Of a stretch of DNA of 64,000 nucleotides, positions 51,110-60,351 are shown in pieces (the first letter of the stretch is position 1; the number at the start of each line of letters is the position of its first letter). The position numbers were made by a program, and so were the translations under genes. This DNA is from an uncultured Verrucomicrobiota bacterium (GTDB lineage Bacteria; Verrucomicrobiota; Verrucomicrobiia; Opitutales; Opitutaceae): assembly GCA_903869675.1 (NCBI GenBank), contig CAIQAB010000008.1, forward strand, positions 1-64,000, read 5' to 3'. The notes beneath the pieces were generated by a model. The model saw nothing but the letters and a program-made list of their open reading frames with translations, had not been told where the DNA came from and searched no databases.

Positions 51110-51263
51110 CGGCCACTGCCGCAGCAGGGCCCGACGTGCAGACCTGCCATAGAGAATCCGGATGGAACAGGATGACGTTGCGAGCTTGGCGCACGGCGGC
51201 CGAGCGAACGAGGAGGCAGGAAGCGCCGGTAAAGGCGGCGGCGCGTCCGAGGGCCTGCGATAG

Positions 51264-51464
51264 GCTTTCCTGACCGGACTAGAGGAGCTTGCGCCAGTCC
51301 TCTCCGGAGAGTTCGGCAAACGGCTCAAGCGCGACCTGCCGTCCCTGTAGCTCGAACAAAACTTCACGGCCTACGAGGGTCAGCCGATCCGCAAGCCTGA
51401 GCAGCTGTCGGAGCCATCGCCGGAGTTTTTGGAATACCACCGATGCAGTGTGTTTAAGGACTAA
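51264..51464 (+). pseudogene. Broken coding remnant with an internal stop
   Basis: The + strand frame from 51264 reads AFLTGLEELAPVLSGEFGKR, LKRDLPSL, a TAG at 51348-51350, and then LEQNFTAYEGQPIRKPEQLS, EPSPEFLEYHRCSVFKD and TAA at 51462. The two halves are in the same frame and look like one protein cut by a nonsense mutation; a further TAG (51261) closes it upstream. No start codon is present. I cannot name the family; a transposase or other mobile-element remnant is possible but unproved. Confidence 0.4.
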
Positions 51465-51497
51465 TTTTCTTGTGGAGCTCAGGCACGAGCCAAAGCA

Positions 51498-54400
51498 CTA
51501 GGCCGCGCGGGCATCCTCAAAGAGAGCTGCGGGCATCGGGTGAGATAGCTCCCAAACGATGGAAATGGGGCGGTTACCTTCGGCGCTGAGAAGCTGTGCT
51601 GCGGGACCAAGAAAAATGAAGGGAGCGGTCTCGTCTTCGCTACGTTTTTCCAAGCGGGCAAAGAAGAGGATCGTGTAGCCTCGCTCACGGAAGTGCAGAT
51701 GATTTTGCCCCGTGGCACTGGTCTGGGTCGTCGTAGATTGGCTTTCCCAATGCAGTTGGGTGCGACTGATCGGATAATCGCGATATTGGGTAGTGGGCGA
51801 AAAATCCTGTTCTGATTTTCGGAAGGTCACCAAATGCACGTAACACTTTAAGGGTTCTGCATGTAACACGCCGACGCCCGTTGGGCCGGATTTTTCCAAG
51901 GAGCAGAGCCCCAGTGCGGCTTTGATTTCGGCGGAGCCGTAGGCGGCGTGCAGTTGCAGGGAGCAGGGGAATGGTAAGCGAAGTGGGGCGGTCGAGAAGG
52001 CAGGGTGTCGCTGGGCGTGTTCGACGATCTCCCGGAGGTCGCGCACGGCGGTAGGATTACTCCTCCACTTGGACAGCGACTCTTCAATCGTGGTTACGCC
52101 AACGTCACTGCCCTTTTTACCCCACAAGAGATAATGCAAGTCGAGACCGTCGGTCTCACCGAGGATGTCGTTGTTTGCGTTAAGTGGGCTGTCCACGTCG
52201 GCGAAATAAGATAGTCGACGTAGCACCTGCGGATCAGTGCGCAGGAGGATGCGTCGGTGGGCCTGACGGCAGGCTTCAAGGTCGGGATCGGTGGGAGCGG
52301 TGCCGTGTCGGGCCAGTGCCTGCCATTCGGACCAGGTTTTGTTTTTGAGGAGAGTGAGGGGCGAAATGCCGGTAGCTTGGATAAAGTTTCCAAAGGTTGG
52401 GGCGCAACCGTGGTCTTGTTCAAAGGTCGCGAGGCTCTCGGTGACCAGCGTGCCGAAGTTGCGCAGGCTCTCGCGAATGTTGTTGAGGATGGTGTCGCGG
52501 GCGACGCGTTCGAGTTGGATATTACAGCCGGGCGGTAGGTGGGGGAAATCATTCTCCACTTCTTGGTCCATACGTTGACGGTCGCGATTGAGCAGCGCGG
52601 CAAACTTGCGATCGATGCGGTAGCGGCGGTCATTTTGGCCGATAAAATCGAGGACAGTAAGGCAGTCTTTCTCGGGGTGATGGCGCAGGCCGCGCCCGAG
52701 TTGTTGTAGAAAGACCGTGAGGCTGGCGGTGGGGCGTAGGAACATCACCAAATTGATCTCGGGCACGTCCACGCCCTCACTGAAAACATCGACGGTGAAG
52801 ACAAAGGGCAGGCGGCCGGCGCGAAAATCAGCGACAAGGGCGGTGCGTTCGGCGTCGGGTGTTTCGCCGACAATCACCGCGGCGTGGTAGCCGGCTTGAT
52901 TGAAGGCGGCCGCCATGTAGCGGGCGTGAGCGACACTCGCGCAAAAACCGACGGCGCGGGTGCCAGTTAAGTTAGGTTGGTAGCGGCGGAGGCCGGCGAG
53001 AATCGCGTCTAGGCGTTGGCGAGCGCGTATGTCGTCACCGGTATAGGCATTTGTAAGGGCGGTGATGTCGTATTGGCCGTTGCGCCAAAAGCTGTCGTCG
53101 GCGAGCGATACCGGATCGGTGATTCCGAAGTAGTGGAACGGGCAGAGAAGTTTTTCTTCGAGCGCCTCGGGGAGTCGAATCTCTGCTGCGAATTCGCCGC
53201 CAAAGTCGGGCAAGATCGAACTGCCGTCCATACGCTCCGGAGTGGCCGTAAGACCAAGTAGAATCGAGGGTCGGCAGTTTTCTAAAAGGGGGCGATAACT
53301 GGAGGCGGTGCTGTGATGAGCCTCGTCGATTACGATAAAGCGGTAATACTCCGGCGAGAAAGTCAGCCACGGCTGGGCGGTGAGCAGACTTTGCACGGAA
53401 GCAAAAACGTGGTTCCACGCTGCGGGTCGTTCGCCGTCTACAAGTAGCTCACCAAAGTTGGCATCGCGCAAAACCGTGCGGAAACAATCGCGGGCTTGCT
53501 CAAGAATTTCTTTGCGGTGAGCAACGAAGAGAAGATTTGCGCGCGTCGTCGTCGCGAATTCCTTGGCGTCGCGAGTTGCGAAGCGGGCGTAGTCGAAAGC
53601 TGCTATAACGGTCTTGCCGGTTCCAGTGGCGGCGACGACGAGATTGCGTGTGCGGCCGGTGCCGCGTGCGGCGGAAAGTGCGTCGAGAATGCGTTCTTGA
53701 AATGCGTGTGGGCGAATGTCGGCGAAGAAACGCGGGCCGTTGCAGGGAGCGCCTGTTTTGGCGTGTTGAATCGCATCGACTAGGCGCTTGGCTTGCGAGG
53801 TGTCGTAGGTTTCGAAATCAGGACTGGCCCAGTAGGTGGAAAATTCGGCCGCAAAGCGCTGGAGGATATGTGGTTGATCCACCTCGGCGACCTTTACAGT
53901 CCATTCGAGACCGCTGGTCATGGCGGCGCGCGACATGTTAGCAGACCCGATGTAACCGGTAGAGAAACCCGATTTTCGCTGGAAGTGATAGGCCTTAGCG
54001 TGAAGTCGTGTGCGTTCGGTATCGTAGGAGACTTTAACCGAAAATCCCGGTTGTTCGGCCAGCCAGGCGACGGCGTCGGGATCAGAGGCCCCCATGTAAG
54101 AAGTCGTCACGATACGCACGGGCACACTGCGCGCGGCTAGCGATTCGAAGGCCGGCTGAAGCAGGCGCAGGCCGGCCCATTTGATAAAAGCGACGAGAAT
54201 ATCCACTCGGTCGGCGGTGGCCATTTCCTGCCTAAGCTCGTGTTCGAGTTGCGGGTCGTGACGAGCGCCGGTGAGCAAGCTACTCGTGGAAATCGGCGTG
54301 ATGGAGCGGAGTAGTCCCGCGGGCGCGCGGCCACCTGGATCAGCGGACTGCAGCGAAAGAAGCATGGGCTCGGTGCGCGCCAAGAGCGTTTTACGCTGCA

Positions 54401-54656
54401 GGTAGTCGAGTCCGTCGGTTTCGGAAAGCAGCGCGATAAGGCGATTTACTAAGGGTAAGCGATCCTCGGGCTTACTCGTGCGTAGAGCTTGGGAAACAAT
54501 ACTTGAGACGAATTGTCCGTAAGCGTGTGGCGCCTCCTCGTCATCGAGTTTCCCGAGAAAGGCTTTGAGCTCCGGTCGGGCCTCAAGTGCCTCGGCAAGC
54601 TCCTTATCGATTAGCTGTTCGTAGAGACCGAGGGCTAAGTTAATTGCCGCAGACAT
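51498..54656 (-). CDS. PLD-superfamily II helicase-DUF3427 protein (predicted defence helicase)
   Basis: 1052 aa. An N-terminal helical part is followed by a PLD-like nuclease domain (about residues 130-290) with the HxK motif 'RLHAKAYHF' and 'YIGSANMSRAAMTSGLEW'. A DEAD/DEAH helicase follows: Walker A 'VVAATGTGKTVIAAFDYAR', DEAH 'FIVIDEAHHSTASSYR', motif III 'LGLTATPERMDG', and the C-terminal helicase motifs 'VFTVDVFSEGVDVPEINLVMFLRPT' and 'QQLGRGLRH'. The last third fits DUF3427 (HFRERGYTILFFARLEKR … PFIFLGPA). This architecture occurs near restriction and defence genes and acts on foreign or damaged DNA by inference. GC is below that of the flanks. No partner methylase or second defence gene is adjacent. 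Confidence 0.88.
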   Translation of the reverse strand: MSAAINLALGLYEQLIDKELAEALEARPELKAFLGKLDDEEAPHAYGQFVSSIVSQALRTSKPEDRLPLVNRLIALLSETDGLDYLQRKTLLARTEPMLLSLQSADPGGRAPAGLLRSITPISTSSLLTGARHDPQLEHELRQEMATADRVDILVAFIKWAGLRLLQPAFESLAARSVPVRIVTTSYMGASDPDAVAWLAEQPGFSVKVSYDTERTRLHAKAYHFQRKSGFSTGYIGSANMSRAAMTSGLEWTVKVAEVDQPHILQRFAAEFSTYWASPDFETYDTSQAKRLVDAIQHAKTGAPCNGPRFFADIRPHAFQERILDALSAARGTGRTRNLVVAATGTGKTVIAAFDYARFATRDAKEFATTTRANLLFVAHRKEILEQARDCFRTVLRDANFGELLVDGERPAAWNHVFASVQSLLTAQPWLTFSPEYYRFIVIDEAHHSTASSYRPLLENCRPSILLGLTATPERMDGSSILPDFGGEFAAEIRLPEALEEKLLCPFHYFGITDPVSLADDSFWRNGQYDITALTNAYTGDDIRARQRLDAILAGLRRYQPNLTGTRAVGFCASVAHARYMAAAFNQAGYHAAVIVGETPDAERTALVADFRAGRLPFVFTVDVFSEGVDVPEINLVMFLRPTASLTVFLQQLGRGLRHHPEKDCLTVLDFIGQNDRRYRIDRKFAALLNRDRQRMDQEVENDFPHLPPGCNIQLERVARDTILNNIRESLRNFGTLVTESLATFEQDHGCAPTFGNFIQATGISPLTLLKNKTWSEWQALARHGTAPTDPDLEACRQAHRRILLRTDPQVLRRLSYFADVDSPLNANNDILGETDGLDLHYLLWGKKGSDVGVTTIEESLSKWRSNPTAVRDLREIVEHAQRHPAFSTAPLRLPFPCSLQLHAAYGSAEIKAALGLCSLEKSGPTGVGVLHAEPLKCYVHLVTFRKSEQDFSPTTQYRDYPISRTQLHWESQSTTTQTSATGQNHLHFRERGYTILFFARLEKRSEDETAPFIFLGPAAQLLSAEGNRPISIVWELSHPMPAALFEDARAA

Positions 54657-54813
54657 TGTTTAAAAGCTGAGCAATCGCGCATTCTGCGAGCAAGGCGTGA
54701 GATTGAGTTTGCGTGTAGTTTTAATCGGTGTGTCGCGGAACGCTTTTGGATAACTTATCGATGGCCTGCCAACTACGGTGAATTCCCCAGATGTCGTGCA
54801 GGCCGCTGAGCTT

Positions 54814-54852
54814 GGCGGGCAGCCTACGGGGTCTGGCGGCAAGCCTGCGGGG
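54814..54852. repeat. Pair of 18-bp imperfect direct repeats
   Basis: GGCGGGCAGCCTACGGGG (54814-54831) and GGCGGCAAGCCTGCGGGG (54835-54852) start 21 bases apart, in the gap behind the helicase start. The gap (54657-54951) holds no gene that I can support; GAGCTTGGCGGG also occurs twice in it. Confidence 0.5.
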
Positions 54853-54951
54853 CGGAGTTTTGTGCATGACCACCCTGCGGATAGGGCGAGTAAAAGCCGA
54901 AGCATTTGGGCGCATGCGAGGCGGAGCTTGGCGGGAGTCTAGCTACGGTCG

Positions 54952-55239
54952 TCAGTTGGCGTTCGCCTCAAAATTGCCGACCACCTCACCACGGATGACG
55001 GTGAAGGTGAGGTTGCCGGAGGCGAGGTCCACGCCGGGCAAAAAGTCGTCGTCGAAGCCGGAGAGCAGGGCGGGGATCTCGTCCTCGGCGATCTTGGCGG
55101 AGCCGAGGAGCGTAACCGTGCCAGCCACCTTTCCGTCGGGCAGGTAGTGGAGGTCGATCGCCACGGCGTCGGCGCCGTCGCGCAAACCGAGGAAACGCTC
55201 TGAGGAGGGCGTGCGGAGAGTTCTTTTCCAAGTGATCAT
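54952..55239 (-). CDS. Small hypothetical protein
   Basis: 95 aa, starting 'MITWKRTLRTPSSERFLGLR'. The rest, 'GADAVAIDLHYLPDGKVAGTVTLL' (in parts) to 'LTFTVIRGEVVGNFEAN', reads as a single small alpha/beta protein with no signal peptide or membrane helix. I do not recognise a family. The first 17 residues are repeated, in degenerate form, in another frame beginning 179 bases upstream (55418), which suggests a local duplication of the gene's 5' end. Upstream sequence in frame lacks protein character, so the ATG at 55239 is preferred. Confidence 0.6.
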   Translation of the reverse strand: MITWKRTLRTPSSERFLGLRDGADAVAIDLHYLPDGKVAGTVTLLGSAKIAEDEIPALLSGFDDDFLPGVDLASGNLTFTVIRGEVVGNFEANAN

Positions 55240-55364
55240 GAGCGTAACGAGGTTTGGGCCGAGGCGGATCGCGGCAGCGCGGAGGTGGTGAGTGGCGAAG
55301 CCGCTGGCCCCGAAGGGAGCGCAGCAAACGGAGTGGGCGCCGAGAGCGGGCACCCTGCGGGTGA

Positions 55365-55418
55365 CCGGGAAAGGAAACGTTCGCTGTGCGGGGTGCGGAG
55401 CGTGCGGGACCAGATCAT
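55365..55418 (-). pseudogene. Degenerate duplicate of the 5' end of the 54952-55239 gene
   Basis: The minus strand from 55418 reads 'MIWSRTLRTPHSERFLS', which lines up with 'MITWKRTLRTPSSERFLG' of the downstream gene with one codon missing and four changes. Beyond this point the similarity stops and the frame becomes Ala/Pro/Ser-rich without features. It is probably a broken tandem copy. Confidence 0.45.
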
Positions 55419-55469
55419 GGACGGGGTGAGGGTTTAACCGCTAAGCACTGGAAAGGGGCGGCGGAGTGG

Positions 55470-55736
55470 CTAGGCGCGAGTGGCGAGCCACGCGCCGCCG
55501 GCGGCGAGGGCAAGGAAGGCAACGATAGGGATGACGCAGCCTTGGGCGGAGGGTTTGCTCGACGTGCTCCGGTAACTCATGCCCGAACCAGGGATATTGA
55601 AGGTGGTGTAACGCCTTCCAGTGCTGCTCTGCGTGACGCGGAAGCCCGGCCCGCCGGCCGACAAGCCGATCCCCGATTTGCTCAGGTTGATCCGGAACGG
55701 CCCCACCCCAACCGATTTGCGGTATAAAAAACCCAT
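55470..55736 (-). CDS. DUF4236 protein with a C-terminal membrane helix
   Basis: 88 aa. The first 52 residues are the DUF4236 domain: 'GFLYRKSVGVGPFRINLSKS', 'GIGLSAGGPGFRVTQSSTGR' and the end 'RYTTFNIPGSGMSYR'. The domain is widespread in bacteria and phages and has no known function. The last 25 residues form one transmembrane helix (CVIPIVAFLALAAGGAWLATRA, in parts), so the domain should face the cytoplasm or be membrane-attached. It is alone on its strand next to a 397-base gene-free stretch. Confidence 0.85.
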   Translation of the reverse strand: MGFLYRKSVGVGPFRINLSKSGIGLSAGGPGFRVTQSSTGRRYTTFNIPGSGMSYRSTSSKPSAQGCVIPIVAFLALAAGGAWLATRA

Positions 55737-56070
55737 AGAAAATGCGTCACCCTATTCACACCGTAAATCCACTAATATCGCAAGCGCCATACGCACATGC
55801 GTCCTCAAAAAATTACGCGCATAAACTTATCTAAACCAAGGCGGGTCGCAGGCAGGAAGGCCGGAGGAGCGCAGACGGCATTCGGAAGTCTCAAGTCTGA
55901 AGGACGCAGGTCGAGTGCGGCGCGGCCGGGTCGCGCACAGGGGGCCGGACGGTGGTCGCGGAGGGGATGTTTCAGATAAAGGGTGGCGGAAGACCGCAGG
56001 ACTGCAGGGCCTTCGGGGCTTCCCGGTGCCACCCGATTCCGACGGCAGGAGACTGACTCGGATATAGGAT
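55737..56070. other. Intergenic region, no gene seen
   Basis: About 330 bases between the DUF4236 gene and the Fur-box region. The left 100 bases are AT-rich; bases 55835-56060 are G/C-rich with short internal repeats (GGCAGGAAGG…; AAGTCTCAAGTCTGAAGGA) and the segment GCCACCCGATTCCGACGGCA near 56030. I tested the latter by eye against cobalamin riboswitch cores and did not find the required set. No coding sequence with family similarity is present. Confidence 0.5.
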
Positions 56071-56121
56071 ATTGGAATTATTCTCATTAGCGCTTGCTGA
56101 TTGGAATGATTCTTATTCGCT
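56071..56121 (+). promoter_or_regulatory. Two Fur-like boxes upstream of the Fur-family gene
   Basis: Two 22-bp direct copies start at 56071 and 56100, spacing 29 bases, with about 17 of 22 positions alike (core TGGAATTATTCTCATT and TGGAATGATTCTTATT). On the other strand they read AATGAGAATAATTCC and AATAAGAATCATTCC, close to the Fur box pattern with its TGAxAATxATT core. They end 12 bases before the ATG of the regulator, so autoregulation is likely. Confidence 0.65.
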
Positions 56122-56133
56122 GAAATTTATCTG

Positions 56134-56562
56134 ATGCGCCTTTCTCACCAAGAACCACCTGCCAACCTAGCCCAAAGGCTGGCAGACAGTGGTTTGCGCA
56201 ATACTCCGCAACGTGAGGTGGTCTACAACGCCTTGCTCGTCCGACGCGACCATCCCACGGCCGACGAAGTCTATACCCGCGTGCGCCCTGAGATGCCCAC
56301 CATCTCTCTCGCCACGGTGTATAACTGCCTCGAAACCCTCGTGCAGTGCGATCTGGTGCGGCAGGTAAACTTCGAGCGCGGCCCTTCCCGCTATTGCGCC
56401 AACCTACTGCCTCACGCGCACTTCCACGACGAAAAAACCGGCGCTACCTACGATATACCCCTGCCGCCCGAGGTGCTCGCGCATGTGCGAGGCGTTCTAC
56501 CCGCCGGCTACGAAGCCAAGACAGTCGAAATCACCTTCCACGGCCAAGCTCCTATCGCCTAG
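56134..56562 (+). CDS. Fur/PerR-family metalloregulator
   Basis: 142 aa. The N-terminal winged helix reads '[24 protein letters not shown]' and '[30 protein letters not shown]' (in parts), the canonical Fur DNA-binding pattern. The dimerisation part carries '[21 protein letters not shown]', giving His and Glu/Asp ligands for a regulatory metal. It lacks the paired CxxC motifs that hold structural zinc in most Fur, Zur and PerR proteins. It heads the sufCBD genes (31 bases to sufC), so it most likely controls Fe-S assembly in response to iron or peroxide (inference). An Irr-like regulator is an alternative. Confidence 0.88.
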   Translation: MRLSHQEPPANLAQRLADSGLRNTPQREVVYNALLVRRDHPTADEVYTRVRPEMPTISLATVYNCLETLVQCDLVRQVNFERGPSRYCANLLPHAHFHDEKTGATYDIPLPPEVLAHVRGVLPAGYEAKTVEITFHGQAPIA

Positions 56563-56593
56563 CCCCATACCTCTCCTCCCCCACCCTTTCCTC

Positions 56594-57364
56594 ATGCCCT
56601 CCCTCGAAATCCGCGATCTGTTCGTCGCCCTCGCCGCGACCCCCGACAAGCCCATCGTCAAAGGTCTAAACCTGACGATCCGCACCGGCGAGGTGCACGC
56701 TATCATGGGGCCAAACGGCACCGGTAAATCCACCCTCTCCAAAGCCATCTCCGGCCACCCTGATTACGTCATCACCTCCGGCGACGTCATCCTCGATGGC
56801 AAATCGATCCTCGAAATGGAACCCGACGAACGCGCCCGCGCCGGCCTCTTCCTCGCCTTCCAATACCCCAGCGAGATCCCCGGCGTCTCCATCGCCAATT
56901 TCCTGCGCGCCGCCGTCCAGGCCCGCCTGGCCGAGGGCGAGGAGCTCGACGCCACCGCCTACTATAAACGCCTCTACTCCAAGATGGATATGCTCAAGAT
57001 CGACCGGAAGTTCACCTCCCGCTCGGTCAACGAAGGCTTCTCCGGCGGCGAAAAGAAACGCTGCGAGATCCTCCAGATGGCCATGCTCGAACCCACTTTC
57101 GCCCTGATGGACGAGACCGACTCGGGCCTCGATATCGACGCCCTGCGCATCGTCGCCGAAGGCGTCGAGGCCATGCGCGGCGATAAACTCGGCGTCCTCC
57201 TCATCACCCACTACCAGCGCCTGCTCGACTACATCGTCCCCGACTTCGTGCACGTCATGTATGACGGCCGCATCGTGAAATCCGGCGACAAGACCCTCGC
57301 CCTCGAACTCGAGGCCAAGGGCTACGACTGGGTGAAACAAGAACTCGCCGCCGCCACCGCCTGA
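56594..57364 (+). CDS. sufC: Fe-S cluster assembly ATPase SufC
   Basis: 256 aa ABC-type ATPase. Walker A '[17 protein letters not shown]', Q-loop region '[21 protein letters not shown]', signature '[18 protein letters not shown]' and Walker B '[16 protein letters not shown]'. SufC partners SufB and SufD in the cytosolic scaffold and drives its shape change. The ATG at 56594 begins '[12 protein letters not shown]'; an upstream in-frame start would lie inside the regulator gene. sufB starts 70 bases downstream. Confidence 0.97.
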   Translation: MPSLEIRDLFVALAATPDKPIVKGLNLTIRTGEVHAIMGPNGTGKSTLSKAISGHPDYVITSGDVILDGKSILEMEPDERARAGLFLAFQYPSEIPGVSIANFLRAAVQARLAEGEELDATAYYKRLYSKMDMLKIDRKFTSRSVNEGFSGGEKKRCEILQMAMLEPTFALMDETDSGLDIDALRIVAEGVEAMRGDKLGVLLITHYQRLLDYIVPDFVHVMYDGRIVKSGDKTLALELEAKGYDWVKQELAAATA

Positions 57365-57434
57365 TCCCGGCCGTTCGTAGCAGAAACTCCAAAATTCCAG
57401 CGTTTCCGCTTTTCCCAATTTCAACTTTTAAAAC

Positions 57435-58904
<1,470 letters not shown>

Positions 58905-58919
58905 GATATAAACCAGCGT

Positions 58920-59007
58920 TTAACCACGAAGTTCACTAAGGCACGAAGGTTCAATCCCTGCCCTCCGCCCTCTCCGACCTTCGTGGCTTCGCGCCCTTCG
59001 TGGTTAA
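58920..59007. repeat. 31-bp imperfect inverted repeat with CACGAAGG motifs between sufB and sufD
   Basis: Left arm 58920-58950 starts TTAACCACGAAG and ends CACGAAGGT; right arm 58977-59007 starts ACCTTCGTGG and ends CTTCGTGGTTAA. About 26 of 31 positions pair; the loop is 26 bases (58951-58976). The phrase 'ACCACGAAG…CTTCGTGGT' is typical of a dispersed intergenic hairpin seen in several environmental bacteria. It could stabilise the sufCB mRNA end or lower sufD expression. Confidence 0.75.
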
Positions 59008-59026
59008 CTAAATCCGAGTCCTTACC

Positions 59027-60340
59027 ATGTCCGCCTCCCCTCTCTCCACCACGCCCGCCGAGGGCCTTAGCTCCGCCCACTTCGCCACCCACCTCTCCCG
59101 GAGCGCCGCCCTGCCCGCCTGGTGGCTCGACGCCAAGAAGGCCGCGTGGAACCAATTCACCGCCCTGCCCCTCCCGTCCCGCACCGACGAGACCTGGCGC
59201 TTCTCCGACCTGAAAGGCCTCGACCTTACGGGCTTTGGCCTGCCCGAGGCCGCCCCGCAAGCGACGCCGAAACACGCTGCGTTTCCCCAGTCCGCCGAAC
59301 TGGTCTTCGCCAACGGCCAAGCCACTCGCGGCCCCGTGCCGGCCGACCTCGCCGGCCGCGGGGTGATTTTCGCCCCGCTCGAGGAGGCCCTGCGCGAGCA
59401 CGGCGACCTCGTGCGCAGCTATTTCCAAAAGCACCCGGCCAACCTCGGCTCCGAGAAATTCGTCGCGCTAAACACCGCCCTGACCGCCACCGGCGCCTTC
59501 CTCTACGTGCCCGCCGATGTCGAAGTGGCCCTGCCCTTCGTGGTTCAACACACCCTTACCGGGCAAAACGTCGCGGCCTTTCCCCACACCCTCGTGGTGC
59601 TGGGCCCCCGCGCCAAGGCCACGCTGGTCGAGTTCTTCGTCTCCGGCGGCGCCGCCTCCGAGCGGCAACTCGTCTCCGGCGTGAACGACCTCCACGCCGC
59701 CGAGGGCGCGCAACTCACCTACGTCGGCGCCCAGCACTGGAGCCGCCAGACCCTCGCCTTCCAGGTCAACAGCATCGCAGCCGGGCGCGATGCCCGCGTG
59801 CTCTCGCTCAACCTCCACCTCGGCGGCCGCCAGGCCCGCCATGAATCGCACTCCCGCCTGCTCGGCCCCGGTGCGCATTCCGAGATGCTCGCCCTCACCG
59901 TGGCCGACGGCGACCGCGAGTTCGACCAGCGCACGCTGCAGACCCACGTGGCGCCGCACACCACCTCGAACCTGCTCTACAAAAACGCCCTGCTCGACAC
60001 CGCGAAGACGATCTTCTCCGGCCTCATCATCGTCGAGCCCGACGCGCAAAAGACCGACGCCTATCAAAAGAACCGCAACCTGATGCTCAGCGACGAGGCC
60101 GAGGCCCACAGCCTGCCCGGCCTCGAGATCCAGGCCAACGACGTGAAGTGCAGCCACGGCAGCACCAGCGCGCGCATCGACGCCGAGCAGGAGTTTTACC
60201 TCCAGGCCCGCGGCATCGCGCCCGCCGCCGCCCGCCGCCTGCTGGTGACGGCGTTTTTCGAGGAAGTTTTAAACAAACTCGAGAACGAGGACGTGCACGC
60301 CGCGCTCACCGCACTCATCGCCAGCCGGTTCCAGGCCTGA
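59027..60340 (+). CDS. sufD: Fe-S cluster assembly protein SufD
   Basis: 437 aa. After a variable N-terminus with 'WNQFTALPLPSRTDETWRFSDLKGL' come the SufD beta-helix features 'GAFLYVPADVEVALPFVVQHTL', 'HTLVVLGPRAKATLVEFFVSG', 'LHLGGRQARHESHSRLLGPGAHSEMLAL' and the family signature 'VAPHTTSNLLYKNALLDTAKTIFSGLIIVEPDAQKTDAYQKNRNLMLSDEAEAHSLPGLEIQANDVKCSHGSTSARID' (in parts). It forms the SufBC2D complex. No sufS cysteine desulfurase or sufU/sufE follows; these must lie elsewhere. The next gene is on the other strand. Confidence 0.95.
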   Translation: MSASPLSTTPAEGLSSAHFATHLSRSAALPAWWLDAKKAAWNQFTALPLPSRTDETWRFSDLKGLDLTGFGLPEAAPQATPKHAAFPQSAELVFANGQATRGPVPADLAGRGVIFAPLEEALREHGDLVRSYFQKHPANLGSEKFVALNTALTATGAFLYVPADVEVALPFVVQHTLTGQNVAAFPHTLVVLGPRAKATLVEFFVSGGAASERQLVSGVNDLHAAEGAQLTYVGAQHWSRQTLAFQVNSIAAGRDARVLSLNLHLGGRQARHESHSRLLGPGAHSEMLALTVADGDREFDQRTLQTHVAPHTTSNLLYKNALLDTAKTIFSGLIIVEPDAQKTDAYQKNRNLMLSDEAEAHSLPGLEIQANDVKCSHGSTSARIDAEQEFYLQARGIAPAAARRLLVTAFFEEVLNKLENEDVHAALTALIASRFQA

Positions 60341-60351
60341 GCCCGGCCGGT

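Noticed and set aside
50550-51367. Two minus-strand open frames through the minisatellite as genes
   Set aside because: Their translations are the repeat read backwards plus low-complexity sequence, and one ends in the CCGCG element; without expression data I do not call them. The downstream terminator keeps the question open and is listed as a finding.
55835-56070. Cobalamin-type riboswitch
   Set aside because: One stretch near 56030 resembles part of the core, but the remaining conserved boxes are absent and the downstream gene is a Fur regulator.
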